Source: Rhizobium leucaenae USDA 9039 (GTDB taxonomy: Bacteria > Pseudomonadota > Alphaproteobacteria > Rhizobiales > Rhizobiaceae). Taken from it: 64,000 nucleotides of DNA. How positions within the stretch are numbered: the stretch's first letter is position 1; each line of letters starts with the position of its first letter. Below, piece after piece: positions 48,211 through 57,753 of the stretch. Both the position numbers and the translations under genes were made by a program. The stretch is from contig NZ_AUFB01000012.1 of the NCBI RefSeq assembly GCF_000426285.1, positions 62,001 to 126,000 of the forward strand, read 5' to 3'. The notes under the pieces are model-generated. The model ran no database searches, was not told the origin of the DNA, and worked only from the letters and a program-made list of their open reading frames with translations.

Positions 48211-49827
48211 ATGACACGCGAAAAAATCTATCTCTTCGACACGACCTTGCGCGACGGGCAGCAGACGCCCGGCATCGACTTTTCGGTCGAGGACAAGATT
48301 TCCATCGCCACCATGCTGGACGACTTCGGCCTCGACTATGTCGAGGGCGGCTATCCCGGCGCAAATCCGACCGATACCGCTTTCTTCAATGAAAAGCGGA
48401 CGCAATCGGCTTCCTTCGTCGCCTTCGGCATGACCAAGCGCGCCGGCGTTTCCGCCTCCAACGATCCGGGGCTTGCCAGCCTTCTGCAGGCAAAGGCCGA
48501 CGCGATCTGTTTCGTCGCGAAGAGCTGGGACTATCACGTCAAGGTCGCTCTCGGTTGCACCAACGAGGAAAACCTCGAATGCATTGCCGAAAGCGTCAAA
48601 GCGGCTGTCGAAGCCGGCAAGGAAGCGCTTGTTGATTGCGAGCATTTCTTCGACGGCTACAAGGCTAATCCGACCTATGCGCTGGCCTGCGCCAAGACGG
48701 CCTATGAGGCAGGCGCGCGCTGGGTCGTGCTCTGCGACACCAATGGCGGCACGCAGCCGCCGGAAGTGCGCGCTATCGTCGAGGCCGTGATCGCAGAGGG
48801 CGTACCCGGCGACTGTCTTGGCATCCACGCTCACAACGACACGGGCCAGGCGGTCGCCAATTCGCTCGTCGCGGTCGAAGCGGGCGTGCGACAGATCCAG
48901 GGCACGTTGAACGGCGTCGGCGAGCGCTGCGGCAATGCCAACCTGATTACCCTGATCCCGACGCTGGCGCTGAAAAGGGCCTATAGCGAACGCTTCGAAA
49001 CAGCGATCGATGGCGAACGGCTGCTGGGCCTCACAGGCCTGTCGCATGCCTTTGACGAGCTGCTGAACCGCTCGCCCGATCATCAAGCGCCCTATGTCGG
49101 CGCCTCAGCCTTTGCGACCAAGGCTGGCATCCATGCCTCGGCATTGCTGAAGGATCCGCGAACCTACGAGCATGTGCCGCCGGAAAGCGTCGGCAATTTC
49201 CGCAAGGTCATGGTATCGGACCAGGGCGGCAAGTCGAATTTCATCAATGCGCTGAAGCGGCGCGGTATCGAGGTCGGCAAGGACGATCCGAAGCTCGACC
49301 GGCTGATCCAAATCGTCAAGGAGCGCGAGGCGTCGGGCTATGCGTATGAAGGCGCCGATGCCAGCTTCGAGCTTCTGGCGCGCCGCACCCTCGGCACCAT
49401 TCCGGAATTCTTCGCGATCGATGGCTTCCGTGTCATGGTCGAGCGCCGCTTCGATTCCCACGGTCGGGTAAAGATCGTCTCGGAAGCGGTGGTCAAGATG
49501 ATCATCGACGGCCAGACCGTCATGTCCGTGGCCGAAGGCGATGGTCCGGTCAACGCGCTCGACCTGGCACTGCGCAAGGACTTCGGCAAATACCAGCATG
49601 AGATCGACGATCTGGTGCTTGCCGACTTCAAGGTGCGCATTCTCAACGGCGGCACGGAGGCCATAACCCGCGTTCTGATCGAATCCACCGACAGCAGCGG
49701 CGTGCGCTGGTGGACGGTCGGCGTTTCGGAAAACATTATCGACGCCTCCTTTCAGGCGCTGATGGATTCCGTCATCTACAAGCTGATGAAGAACCGGCAC
49801 ATGGCGGGCAAAATCGCGGCGGAGTGA
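48211..49827 (+). CDS. cimA: Citramalate synthase
   Basis: LeuA-like enzyme that condenses pyruvate and acetyl-CoA to citramalate, a route to isoleucine that avoids threonine; 538 residues. The N-terminal motif LFDTTLRDGQQTPGI and EGGYPGANPTD near residue 47 fit CimA rather than 2-isopropylmalate synthase. Metal-site residues include HAHNDTGQAVAN near residue 206 and LNGVGERCGNAN near residue 231. The C-terminal part after residue 420 is the regulatory domain, where isoleucine feedback usually acts. ATG at 48211 follows a CCGGAGGAAA site. Confidence 0.9.
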   Translation: MTREKIYLFDTTLRDGQQTPGIDFSVEDKISIATMLDDFGLDYVEGGYPGANPTDTAFFNEKRTQSASFVAFGMTKRAGVSASNDPGLASLLQAKADAICFVAKSWDYHVKVALGCTNEENLECIAESVKAAVEAGKEALVDCEHFFDGYKANPTYALACAKTAYEAGARWVVLCDTNGGTQPPEVRAIVEAVIAEGVPGDCLGIHAHNDTGQAVANSLVAVEAGVRQIQGTLNGVGERCGNANLITLIPTLALKRAYSERFETAIDGERLLGLTGLSHAFDELLNRSPDHQAPYVGASAFATKAGIHASALLKDPRTYEHVPPESVGNFRKVMVSDQGGKSNFINALKRRGIEVGKDDPKLDRLIQIVKEREASGYAYEGADASFELLARRTLGTIPEFFAIDGFRVMVERRFDSHGRVKIVSEAVVKMIIDGQTVMSVAEGDGPVNALDLALRKDFGKYQHEIDDLVLADFKVRILNGGTEAITRVLIESTDSSGVRWWTVGVSENIIDASFQALMDSVIYKLMKNRHMAGKIAAE

Positions 49828-49865
49828 TCCGCCGTTCATCAAAAACCTTGACGATGCCGTCAAGG
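49817..49865 (+). terminator. Two hairpins at the end of cimA
   Basis: A 7-bp stem CGGCGGA / TCCGCCG (49817-49834) has the cimA stop codon in its loop, and a second perfect 8-bp stem CCTTGACG / CGTCAAGG (49846-49865) follows. Neither is trailed by a T-run, so either termination or 3'-end protection is possible. Confidence 0.5.
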
Positions 49866-49938
49866 AAATGAATTGGCACTACAAACCGCATTGGAGTAAG
49901 CCCGTCGTTAAAAGAATATAACACGGCGGGAAATACCA

Positions 49939-50847
49939 ATGGCCACCGATACGGTCGCATCTGAGATCAAGAACGAGGACAGCCCGCGCGGATTCGGTTT
50001 CGTGCTGACGGCCTATCTGCTCTGGGGCGTCCTGCCGCTCTACATGAAGGCGATGGCGCATATTCCGGCCATGGAGGTCATTGCCCATCGCATCTTCTGG
50101 TCCGTTCCCGTCGCCGGCGCCGTACTTCTGGCGCTCGGCCGCATGGGCGACGTGAAGGCAGCGCTCAGCAACCCGCGCACGGTCGCCATGGCGTCGCTGA
50201 CGGCGACGCTGATCACCATCAATTGGGGCACCTATGTCTGGGCGATCGGTGCTGGACATTCGCTCGATGCAGCCCTCGGCTATTTCATCAATCCGCTGTT
50301 CAGCATCGCGCTCGGCGCTTTGTTGCTGAAGGAAAGGCTGGCGCCCACGCAGATCGTCGCGATCGGTCTAGCAGGAGCAGCGGTCGTCATCCTGACCGTC
50401 GAGGCCGGCACCCTGCCCTGGGTGGCGCTGTCGCTGACGTTCTCCTGGGGCTTCTACGCCTTTTTCCGCAAGACGCTCCCGGTCGGACCCAACCAGGGCT
50501 TCTTCCTCGAGGTGCTGCTGCTCTGCATTCCCGCAACGCTTTACATTCTCTATCTTGAGGCGCGGGGCGAAGGTCACTTCTATCAGACCGGCCTCTCGGA
50601 TACCGCACTTCTGCTCGGTTGCGGGCTGGTGACCGCCCTGCCGCTGATGATCTTCGCCAATGGAGCGAAGCTTCTCAAGCTCTCCACCATCGGCATCATG
50701 CAGTATATCGTGCCGACCATGGTCTTCCTCATCGCCGTCTTCCTGTTCAAGGAACCTTTCGGCACGACGCAGATGATTGCCTTCTCGCTGATCTGGGCGG
50801 GACTGGCGCTTTATAGCTGGTCGATGCTGCGTCAGAGCCGATCGCGC
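49939..50847 (+). CDS. rarD: RarD/EamA-family permease
   Basis: Membrane transporter of the drug/metabolite superfamily, RarD type, with ten helices and 303 residues; the TAG stop follows directly at 50848-50850. The N-terminus GFGFVLTAYLLWGVLPLYMKAM and INWGTYVWAIGAGHSLDAALGYFINPL near residue 95 are typical of RarD. The substrate is not known (E. coli RarD was linked to chloramphenicol sensitivity). The stop codon is part of a repeat element. Confidence 0.9.
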
Positions 50848-50952
50848 TAGAACAATTCCAGGAAAAGTGCCAAGCGGTTTTCGGTCCGGAATTGCGTAAA
50901 AACAAAAGATTAGAGCGGGAAAGCGATTCCATGAAACGCTTTCCCGCTCTAA
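50848..50952 (+). repeat. Gene-end repeat element, copy 4, with a 16-bp hairpin
   Basis: It begins TAGAACAATTCCAGGAAAAG, where the first TAG is the stop codon of rarD. Its second half is a perfect 16-bp inverted repeat TTAGAGCGGGAAAGCG (50910-50925) and complement (50937-50952). It would give rarD mRNA a strong 3' hairpin, and it also faces the converging LOG-family gene. Confidence 0.8.
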
Positions 50953-50980
50953 CCACCGAACATGGTTAGCAAATCTCTAA

Positions 50981-51604
50981 TCAGAGCTTTGCGATGACAT
51001 CCTCTTCGCCGTCGCGTGAACCAACGGTTTCGGCGGCGTGCTCGCGGATTGCCGGAATGATGTCGGCGATCTTGCCGATCACCAGCGGCTGCACGCGATG
51101 GGCGGTATGGACGAAGCCTTCTTCCGTCATATGGCGGATCAGCTCCATCATTGGATCCCAGAAACCATTGATATTGGCAAAGACCATCGGCTTTTCGTGG
51201 CGGCCGAGCTGGCCCCAGGTCATGATCTCGACGATTTCTTCCAGCGTGCCGATGCCGCCCGGCAACGCCACGAAAGCGTCGGCGCGCTCGAACATGGTGT
51301 GTTTGCGCGTATGCATGTCCGGGGTTATGATCAGCTCGTCCAATTGACCGAGGGAATGGCGCGTCGCTTCCATATCGACGAGGAACTCCGGAATGATGCC
51401 GGTGACCTGACCACCATGCGACAGGACGCCGCTCGCCACAGCGCCCATGATGCCCTTCGTTCCGCCGCCATAGACAAGGCGTAACCCGCTCTCGGCGATG
51501 TTCTTACCAAGCTCTCGGCCCGCAGCTATGTGGGAAGGATCGCGCCCTGGCCTGGAGCCGCAATAGACACAGATGGATCGAATTGGCACAGAATCGTCAG
51601 TCAT
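50981..51604 (-). CDS. LOG-family (TIGR00730) nucleotide phosphoribohydrolase
   Basis: Rossmann-fold protein of 207 residues of the LOG/YvdD family, whose members cleave cytokinin riboside monophosphates or AMP-type nucleotides to free the base. The signature PGGIGTLEEIVE is near residue 114, and other landmarks are ICVYCGSRPG near residue 11 and LVYGGGTKGIMGAVA near residue 43. In plant-associated bacteria such enzymes can release active cytokinin; that role here is inference. ATG at 51604 is chosen over one 12 nt upstream because the family N-terminus starts at about this point. Confidence 0.88.
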   Translation of the reverse strand: MTDDSVPIRSICVYCGSRPGRDPSHIAAGRELGKNIAESGLRLVYGGGTKGIMGAVASGVLSHGGQVTGIIPEFLVDMEATRHSLGQLDELIITPDMHTRKHTMFERADAFVALPGGIGTLEEIVEIMTWGQLGRHEKPMVFANINGFWDPMMELIRHMTEEGFVHTAHRVQPLVIGKIADIIPAIREHAAETVGSRDGEEDVIAKL

Positions 51605-51756
51605 GAATGCAAACAACTATGCTGCAAATGCTCAGTCAAGAAATTTCAAAAGAAAACTTGTGCCCGAGCATGCGGAAATGGCTGAGAAAGCTTGTAAAAG
51701 CAGGCGAAATCGTTAGCAATTTCAAGAGTGGAGACGACTCCGCCGCTTGGAGATGA

Positions 51757-53820
51757 ATGATGATGAAGAACCGTGCCGGCTTGCTGGCTCTGTTGGTGCT
51801 GGTAGTTGCGACTATCCTGATGGTCTTCTTTGTGATGCCGCGTATCAACGGCGATAAGAAGTCGATCGGCGATGCCATCAATCAGGCGAGCGACGCGGTG
51901 AAGAACACCATTACGGAGAATGGCCCGAAAACCGGCGATTCTGTGAAGAAGGTCGGTGAAGTCACTGAAGGTGCGGTCGCGACCGCAACCAACGCGGCCG
52001 ATGTTACGAAGAAGCTTACCGATCTCAGCGGCACGGCCGTTACGTCGCTTGTCGATCTCAAGGCGCTCTTCAAAGACGGCAAGGGGCCGACGGAGGACGT
52101 CTTCACCGCGGCGAAGGCGAAGGTGATCACCGCGCTGCAGGCGATCGTCGATTTTGCTGCTCCCCAAGGCGCCGACGCCACGACGACCGCTCTCGTCAAC
52201 AAGGCACATGACGGCGCCGGCAAGGCACTCGCCATCATCCAATCGCTTCCGGAAAACATCGCCGATGCCACCGCCGCGATCGACAAGGCGCGGGCGGTGC
52301 TCACCGGCGAGAGCGCGCCTCAGACGCAAGCGGCGGGGCCGGTCACGCCGTCCTTCGACGTGCTGCGTGTCGAGCCCGACGGTTCCACCGTCATCGCGGG
52401 CTCGGCGGAGCCCAATTCCAAGCTGGAGATCGTCGATGGCGACAAGGTGGTGACGACGACCGAAGTCGGGCCGAGCGGCGACTTCGCAGCAGTGCTCGAC
52501 AACCCGCTACCGCCCGGCGATCATGAACTGGTACTCCGTGCAACCGGCAAGGACGGCAAGGCCGTCACTTCAGAGGAAGTTGCCACCGTCTCCGTTCCGA
52601 AGGATGACAAGAGCCAGCTTCTCGCCATGGTTTCCAAGCCCGGCGCGGCAAGCCGCATCATCACGGCGCCGTCAGCCAAGCAAGGGCGCGTCGCGTCAGA
52701 CGAGCAGACGGCAGCCAATACACCCGCGAACGGCACAGGCGGCGCGACCGCCAACGACGCAACCGGCGCCAAACTGCAGGATAACACTGCCGTTGCCTCC
52801 GCCACTCCGACTAGCGACGCTGGGACCGCGCCTGCAACGGCGACGGGCAGCCAGCCCGATGTCATGGTCAATGCAGTCGAGATCGAGAACAATCATATCT
52901 TCGTTGCCGGAACGACAAAGCCGAATGCCAAGGTTCGCGCCTATGCCGACGACAAGCTGATCGGCGAGATCGCCGCCGGAGCCGACGGGCACTTCGTCGT
53001 CGACGGCACAATGCCGCTGACGATCGGCGACCACAAGATCCGTGTCGACGTTCTCGACGGTGCCGGCAAGGTCACGGTTCGCACCAGCGTCAATTTCACC
53101 CGCCCTGAGGGCAACCAGGTGACGGTCGCGGCGCAAACACCTGCGGCTTCCGGCAGCAGCAGCAATGCGCCAGCCACGACCATGGTGCCGCTCGACGAAG
53201 GTGAACTGGGCAAGCTGAAGGAAAATACCGCCAAGGCTTTCGCCCTGCTGAAGGGCCTTTTTGCGAATGGCAAGCAGCCGAATGCAGAACAACTCGCCGC
53301 CGCCCGTTCGGGAACCGAAATTGCCTTGAAGTCACTCGCAGAATTCCGCCCGGCGATCGATGCCGGTGCGGCGCTGAAGCAAGCCGCAGCCGATGCCGCG
53401 AATGCCGCCGCCGAGGCGCTCAAAGTGCTGCAAGCCTTGCCAAAGGATCCGAAGTCGGTCGGCGATGCGCTGCCCAATCTCGAAAAGATGATCGTCGCCG
53501 TCACCAAGCCCGAAAATGCGGCCCCGGCGCCCGCGAACGCCGAAACCTCCTCCAGCGGCAGCGGTCCGAAGACTCTGCAGCAGGCACCGCTCTCGCAGAA
53601 CAGCAATGCGGTCATCATCCGCCGCGGCGATACGCTCTGGCAGATCTCCCGCCGCACCTATGGTGCCGGCGTGCGCTACACGACGATCTATCTCGCCAAT
53701 GAGGACAAGATCAACAATCCGGACCGGATCCTGCCCGGTCAGGTCTTCGGCCTACCAAAGGATGCGTTGCCCAATGCCGAAGAACTGCACCGCAAGCGCC
53801 TTTCAGGCAATCATCTTTAA
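51757..53820 (+). CDS. Multidomain LysM peptidoglycan-binding protein
   Basis: Envelope protein of 687 residues. A membrane helix (residues 7-28) is followed by a helical Ala/Lys-rich segment (about 95-185), an Ig-like beta domain (about 198-285; AEPNSKLEIVDGDKV), a low-complexity linker, a second Ig-like domain (about 367-450; TKPNAKVRAYADDKL), a second helical segment (about 478-585) and a C-terminal LysM domain (about 617-670; IIRRGDTLWQISRRTYG). The two helical segments resemble each other (TALQAIVDF and ALKSLAEF; ALAIIQSLP and ALKVLQALP), as do the two Ig-like ones. It probably sits in the inner membrane and binds peptidoglycan. Rhizobial proteins with similar LysM tails exist; function is not known. 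Confidence 0.85.
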   Translation: MMMKNRAGLLALLVLVVATILMVFFVMPRINGDKKSIGDAINQASDAVKNTITENGPKTGDSVKKVGEVTEGAVATATNAADVTKKLTDLSGTAVTSLVDLKALFKDGKGPTEDVFTAAKAKVITALQAIVDFAAPQGADATTTALVNKAHDGAGKALAIIQSLPENIADATAAIDKARAVLTGESAPQTQAAGPVTPSFDVLRVEPDGSTVIAGSAEPNSKLEIVDGDKVVTTTEVGPSGDFAAVLDNPLPPGDHELVLRATGKDGKAVTSEEVATVSVPKDDKSQLLAMVSKPGAASRIITAPSAKQGRVASDEQTAANTPANGTGGATANDATGAKLQDNTAVASATPTSDAGTAPATATGSQPDVMVNAVEIENNHIFVAGTTKPNAKVRAYADDKLIGEIAAGADGHFVVDGTMPLTIGDHKIRVDVLDGAGKVTVRTSVNFTRPEGNQVTVAAQTPAASGSSSNAPATTMVPLDEGELGKLKENTAKAFALLKGLFANGKQPNAEQLAAARSGTEIALKSLAEFRPAIDAGAALKQAAADAANAAAEALKVLQALPKDPKSVGDALPNLEKMIVAVTKPENAAPAPANAETSSSGSGPKTLQQAPLSQNSNAVIIRRGDTLWQISRRTYGAGVRYTTIYLANEDKINNPDRILPGQVFGLPKDALPNAEELHRKRLSGNHL

Positions 53821-53837
53821 GGCCTGAGCTGGAACGT

Positions 53838-53875
53838 CAGAGGCCAGCTGCAATCCACGCCTGGCCTCTGCTTTT
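53838..53875 (+). terminator. Terminator after the LysM gene
   Basis: A perfect 10-bp stem (CAGAGGCCAG / CTGGCCTCTG) with a 13-nt loop is followed by CTTTT, 17 nt after the stop codon. Confidence 0.8.
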
Positions 53876-54008
53876 ACCCGACACAAAAATAGTATAAGCC
53901 TCCCGCCGACCCCCAATTGCCCTGCTCATCATCTGAGAGGGCTTTCCAGCCAGGCTGTGCGAGCGCGCGCGGTTGCCCGGCTGGCTCGAATACTCGCCGG
54001 AGACGGAC

Positions 54009-55895
54009 ATGGCAGACCGCAAGAAGACCATATCGGCGGATTCCAGCAATCCGTTGAATACGATCGTCAACCTCTGGCCGTACATGTGGCCGGCGGGACG
54101 GATGGACCTGAAGATGCGGGTCGTCTGGGCGACCGTCTATCTGTTTATCTCAAAATTTTTCCTGCTGCTGGTCCCCTATTTCTTCAAATGGTCCGTCGAT
54201 GCCCTCAACGGCAAGCTGGACATGCAGGGCATCCTGCCAGCCTTCATGGTGGGCGCCATCGCGCTGATCGTTGCCACCAACGTCACGCGCCTCATCCAGC
54301 TCGGCCTCAACCAGTTGCGCGACTCGCTCTTTGCCAGCGTCGGCCAATATGCCGTGCGCCAGCTCGCTTTCCGGACTTTCGTGCACATGCACGAGCTATC
54401 GTTGCGCTTTCATCTCGAGCGCAAGACCGGCGGCCTGTCGCGCATCATCGAACGCGGCACCAAGGGCATCGAGACGATCGTCCGCTTCACCATTCTCAAC
54501 ACCGTTCCGACCTTCGTCGAGTTCCTGCTGACGGCGGTCATCTTCTGGCGCGGTTACGGCTTTTCCTATCTCGCCATCACGGCCATCACGGTCTGGCTCT
54601 ATATCTGGTTCACCGTTCGAGCGAGCGACTGGCGCATCTCCATTCGCCGTTCGATGAACGAGAGCGACACCGACGCCAACACCAAGGCGATCGATTCGCT
54701 TCTGAACTTCGAAACGGTCAAATATTTCGGCAATGAGGAAATGGAGGCCCGGCGCTTCGATCAGTCGATGTCGCGCTATGAGAAGGCCGCCACCGATGTC
54801 TGGACGTCGCTCGGCTGGCTGAACTTCGGCCAAGGCTTGATCTTCGGCCTCGGCACCACGGTCATGCTGGTATTTTCCGGCTGGGCCGTGCTCAATGGAC
54901 ATCAGACGGTCGGCGACTTCGTGTTCATCAACTCGATGCTGCTGCAGCTTTCGGTGCCGCTGAACTTCATCGGCTTCGTCTATCGCGAAATCCGCCAGGG
55001 CCTGACCGACATCGAGGAGATGTTCGATCTGCTGGAAGTCAAACCGGAAGTGACGGACGCTCCCGACGCCAGGGAATTGGCCATCGGCAACGGCGCCATC
55101 TCCTTCAAGGATGTGCATTTCGCCTATGATTCTGCCCGGCCGATCCTGAAGGGCATTTCCTTCGAGGTGCCGGCGGGTAAGACGGTCGCCGTCGTCGGGC
55201 CTTCGGGAGCCGGAAAATCGACGCTTTCGCGACTTCTCTACCGCTTTTACGACGTACAGAGCGGCACGATTACCATCGACGGTCAGGATCTGCGCATGGT
55301 GACACAGAAGAGCCTGCGCAAGGTGATCGGCATGGTGCCGCAGGACACGGTGCTCTTCAACGACACCATCGCCTATAACATCCGCTACGGCCGGCCCGGT
55401 GCAAGCGAAAACGAGGTCACGACCGCGGCAGAGATCGCGCAGATCGGCGACTTCATCCGAAATCTGCCTGAGGGCTTTGACACAAAGGTCGGCGAGCGGG
55501 GCCTGAAACTGTCCGGCGGCGAAAAGCAGCGCGTCGCCATTGCCCGCACCATCCTCAAGGCGCCGCCCGTTCTTATTCTCGATGAGGCGACCTCGGCGCT
55601 GGACACGACGACCGAGCGGGAAATTCAGGCGGCACTGGATGTCGTCTCCAAGAACCGCACGACGCTGGTCATCGCCCACCGGCTCTCCACCGTCATCGGC
55701 GCTGATGAGATCATCGTCTTGAAAAGCGGCGAGATCGCCGAGCGCGGCACGCATGCCGCCCTCCTGGAGCAGAATGGCCTCTATGCTTCGATGTGGAATC
55801 GCCAGCGCGAGGCAACACAGGCGGAAGAACATCTGAAGCAGGTGCGCGAAAGCGACGAACTCGGCGTCGTCAACCGGCTGGCGCCGGCGAACTGA
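54009..55895 (+). CDS. ATM1-type ABC exporter (fused permease and ATPase)
   Basis: Half-transporter of 628 residues that works as a homodimer. Residues 1 to about 330 hold six membrane helices with the GGLSRIIERGTKGIETI and DSLLNFETVKYFGNEEMEA segments typical of the ATM1 group; the ATPase follows with Walker [13 protein letters not shown] near residue 400, signature LSGGEKQR near residue 500, and Walker B VLILDEATSAL near residue 520. Bacterial ATM1 proteins export glutathione conjugates of metals or related compounds. The ATG at 54009 (MADRKK) with GGAGAC upstream is preferred; a TTG at 53973 would add 12 residues. Confidence 0.92.
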   Translation: MADRKKTISADSSNPLNTIVNLWPYMWPAGRMDLKMRVVWATVYLFISKFFLLLVPYFFKWSVDALNGKLDMQGILPAFMVGAIALIVATNVTRLIQLGLNQLRDSLFASVGQYAVRQLAFRTFVHMHELSLRFHLERKTGGLSRIIERGTKGIETIVRFTILNTVPTFVEFLLTAVIFWRGYGFSYLAITAITVWLYIWFTVRASDWRISIRRSMNESDTDANTKAIDSLLNFETVKYFGNEEMEARRFDQSMSRYEKAATDVWTSLGWLNFGQGLIFGLGTTVMLVFSGWAVLNGHQTVGDFVFINSMLLQLSVPLNFIGFVYREIRQGLTDIEEMFDLLEVKPEVTDAPDARELAIGNGAISFKDVHFAYDSARPILKGISFEVPAGKTVAVVGPSGAGKSTLSRLLYRFYDVQSGTITIDGQDLRMVTQKSLRKVIGMVPQDTVLFNDTIAYNIRYGRPGASENEVTTAAEIAQIGDFIRNLPEGFDTKVGERGLKLSGGEKQRVAIARTILKAPPVLILDEATSALDTTTEREIQAALDVVSKNRTTLVIAHRLSTVIGADEIIVLKSGEIAERGTHAALLEQNGLYASMWNRQREATQAEEHLKQVRESDELGVVNRLAPAN

Positions 55896-56024
55896 AGAGC
55901 GGCTACGGCGAGACTTGCATAATCGTTGTGGGCGATTGCGGCGCGTCGACGTGCGGACTTCGCTTGTCACGCGATTGAGATGACAGCTTGATAGGTACGG
56001 GTTCTCAAATCAAGGGAGTCCCAA

Positions 56025-56723
56025 ATGCGTAATTTTACCAAAGCCTTGGCGCTGTTGCTCGTCGTCGGCGTTGCCTCGCCGGTTTTTGCCGGTGATGCCA
56101 GGCCGTTTGCCGATGCCAAGGAGATCAACCTCCTCAACCTGCTGCCGCCGCCACCTGCCAATGATTCGGCGCAGATGAAGGCCGAACTCGGCGAAATCCT
56201 GACGATTCAGGTTACCCGCACACCGGAAATGGCAGCTCGTGCCGTTGCCGACGCCGAAGAGAACGTCTGGCGCTTCTCCGACGTTATCGACAATCCGAAA
56301 TTCACCAAGGAAAACCTGCCGAAGTTCTCGGCATTCTTCGATCGCGTCGTCGAGACCGAAGGCGCCGTCGTCGATCCGGCCAAGGATGTCTGGAAGCGTC
56401 CGCGTCCGCACCTCTACAGCGATCTCGTAAAGCCGATCGTTCCCTTGTCCAAGTCCGGCTCGTACCCGTCCGGTCACACTACGGTCGGCACGCTCATGGG
56501 CATTGTGCTGGCGAATATGGTGCCGGAGAAGCGCGCCGCCATCATGGCCCGCGCCTGGGAATACGGCCATAACCGCGTCGTCGGCGGCATCCACTACGCC
56601 TCCGACATCGAAGCCGGCCGCATCGCCGGCACCGTCATCGCCGAAACCATCATGACGCATGACGACTACAAGGGCGAATATGAAGGCGCCAAGGCCGAGC
56701 TGCGCGCTGCTCTCGGCCTCTAA
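56025..56723 (+). CDS. Class A nonspecific acid phosphatase (PAP2 type)
   Basis: Secreted phosphatase of 232 residues. A signal peptide (residues 1 to about 22, ending PVFAG) is followed by the PAP2 motifs K-RPRPHL near residue 125, SGSYPSGHTT near residue 146, and GHNRVVGGIHYASDIEAG near residue 185. It matches the bacterial class A acid phosphatases (PhoN type), which hydrolyse many phosphomonoesters in the periplasm. A terminator follows. Confidence 0.9.
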   Translation: MRNFTKALALLLVVGVASPVFAGDARPFADAKEINLLNLLPPPPANDSAQMKAELGEILTIQVTRTPEMAARAVADAEENVWRFSDVIDNPKFTKENLPKFSAFFDRVVETEGAVVDPAKDVWKRPRPHLYSDLVKPIVPLSKSGSYPSGHTTVGTLMGIVLANMVPEKRAAIMARAWEYGHNRVVGGIHYASDIEAGRIAGTVIAETIMTHDDYKGEYEGAKAELRAALGL

Positions 56724-56752
56724 ATTCCGCCCTATCATCGAAGGTCATGAAC

Positions 56753-56780
56753 GGCCGCCGCTTCCCGTCGGCGGCCTTTT
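56753..56780 (+). terminator. Terminator after the acid phosphatase gene
   Basis: A perfect 8-bp GC stem (GGCCGCCG / CGGCGGCC) with an 8-nt loop is followed by TTTT, 30 nt after the stop codon. It is a classical intrinsic terminator. Confidence 0.88.
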
Positions 56781-57034
56781 CGTTACCCCCGGTGCGAGTT
56801 TCCACAGACGACGCTTTTCAACGCTACGGATCGTTGGCATCTTGGCCCCGCGCGGATTGCGTTGGGGGCGAGCGTGCGAAAGCATTGCCCATGACAGAGT
56901 TTGCCTGTAGTCACGCTCAGCGAGTATTCAGAGCAAGACCGCTTATCTTGCTTTCATTCTTTGGACTGGCATGATCTCGTCCGACAACCGGACCCCGGTT
57001 TTTGGTGAGGATGCCTTAACGGAGTAGGCCGTAG
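56781..57034. other. Upstream region of psd
   Basis: No gene is evident in these 254 nt. Near its end, at 56986-57003, a 6-bp stem AACCGG / CCGGTT with a 3-nt loop runs into TTT, which looks like a small terminator about 30 nt before the psd start. It could attenuate psd or end a short leader. The psd ATG is preceded by ACGGAGT at about 10 nt. Confidence 0.45.
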
Positions 57035-57733
57035 ATGAGCTTGTTGAACAGTGTACGCAACGTCATCGTCCCGGTGCACAAGGAAGGTTATCCCTTTGTT
57101 GCGGGTTTTTTTGTTGCGTCGCTGGTTCTTGGCTGGACATTCAAGCCGCTTTTTTGGATCGGCTTGATCTTCACGCTCTGGTGCGGCTATTTCTTCCGCG
57201 ATCCCGAACGAATGACGCCGCAAGACGACGATCTCGTCGTATCACCTGCCGATGGCAGGGTCTCCGGCGTGCAGATGGTGACGCCGCCCGCCGAGCTCAA
57301 TCTCGGCCACGAGCCGATGCTGCGCGTCTCGATTTTCATGAACGTCTTTGATTGCCACGTGAACCGTTCGCCAATGCGCGGCCGCATCACCAATATCGCC
57401 TATCGCCAAGGCAGCTTCCTCAATGCCGAATTGGACAAGGCAAGCGAGCAGAACGAACGCAACGGCCTCGTCATCGAGACGAAGCATGGCGAGATCGGCG
57501 TCGTGCAGATTGCCGGCCTGGTTGCCCGTCGTATTCTCTGCTTTGTCAACGAGAACGAGCCGATCGACGCCGGCGAGCGCATTGGCCTGATCCGCTTCGG
57601 TTCGCGCCTCGATGTCTTCCTGCCGGCGGAAGCAGCGGCGCGCGTCGCGGTCGGCCAAAGGGCGATCGCCGGCGAAACCGTCATTGCCGAGTTCGGCTCG
57701 CTGAAGGGCCCCATCGTTAGCCACCGTAGCTGA
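57035..57733 (+). CDS. psd: Phosphatidylserine decarboxylase
   Basis: Makes phosphatidylethanolamine from phosphatidylserine in the inner membrane; 232 residues, the short form usual in rhizobia. It begins with a membrane region (residues 20-45), carries [22 protein letters not shown] (two parts, near residue 52) and [14 protein letters not shown] near residue 103, and ends with the self-cleavage site RFGSRLD. Ser190 would become the pyruvoyl group. It is followed by pssA after 20 nt. Confidence 0.93.
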   Translation: MSLLNSVRNVIVPVHKEGYPFVAGFFVASLVLGWTFKPLFWIGLIFTLWCGYFFRDPERMTPQDDDLVVSPADGRVSGVQMVTPPAELNLGHEPMLRVSIFMNVFDCHVNRSPMRGRITNIAYRQGSFLNAELDKASEQNERNGLVIETKHGEIGVVQIAGLVARRILCFVNENEPIDAGERIGLIRFGSRLDVFLPAEAAARVAVGQRAIAGETVIAEFGSLKGPIVSHRS

Positions 57734-57753
57734 GCCCGGAGAAAACGAGCGAG

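Noticed and set aside
54396-55970. 524-codon open frame opposite the ATM1-type gene
   Set aside because: Antisense shadow of a well-supported ABC transporter gene.
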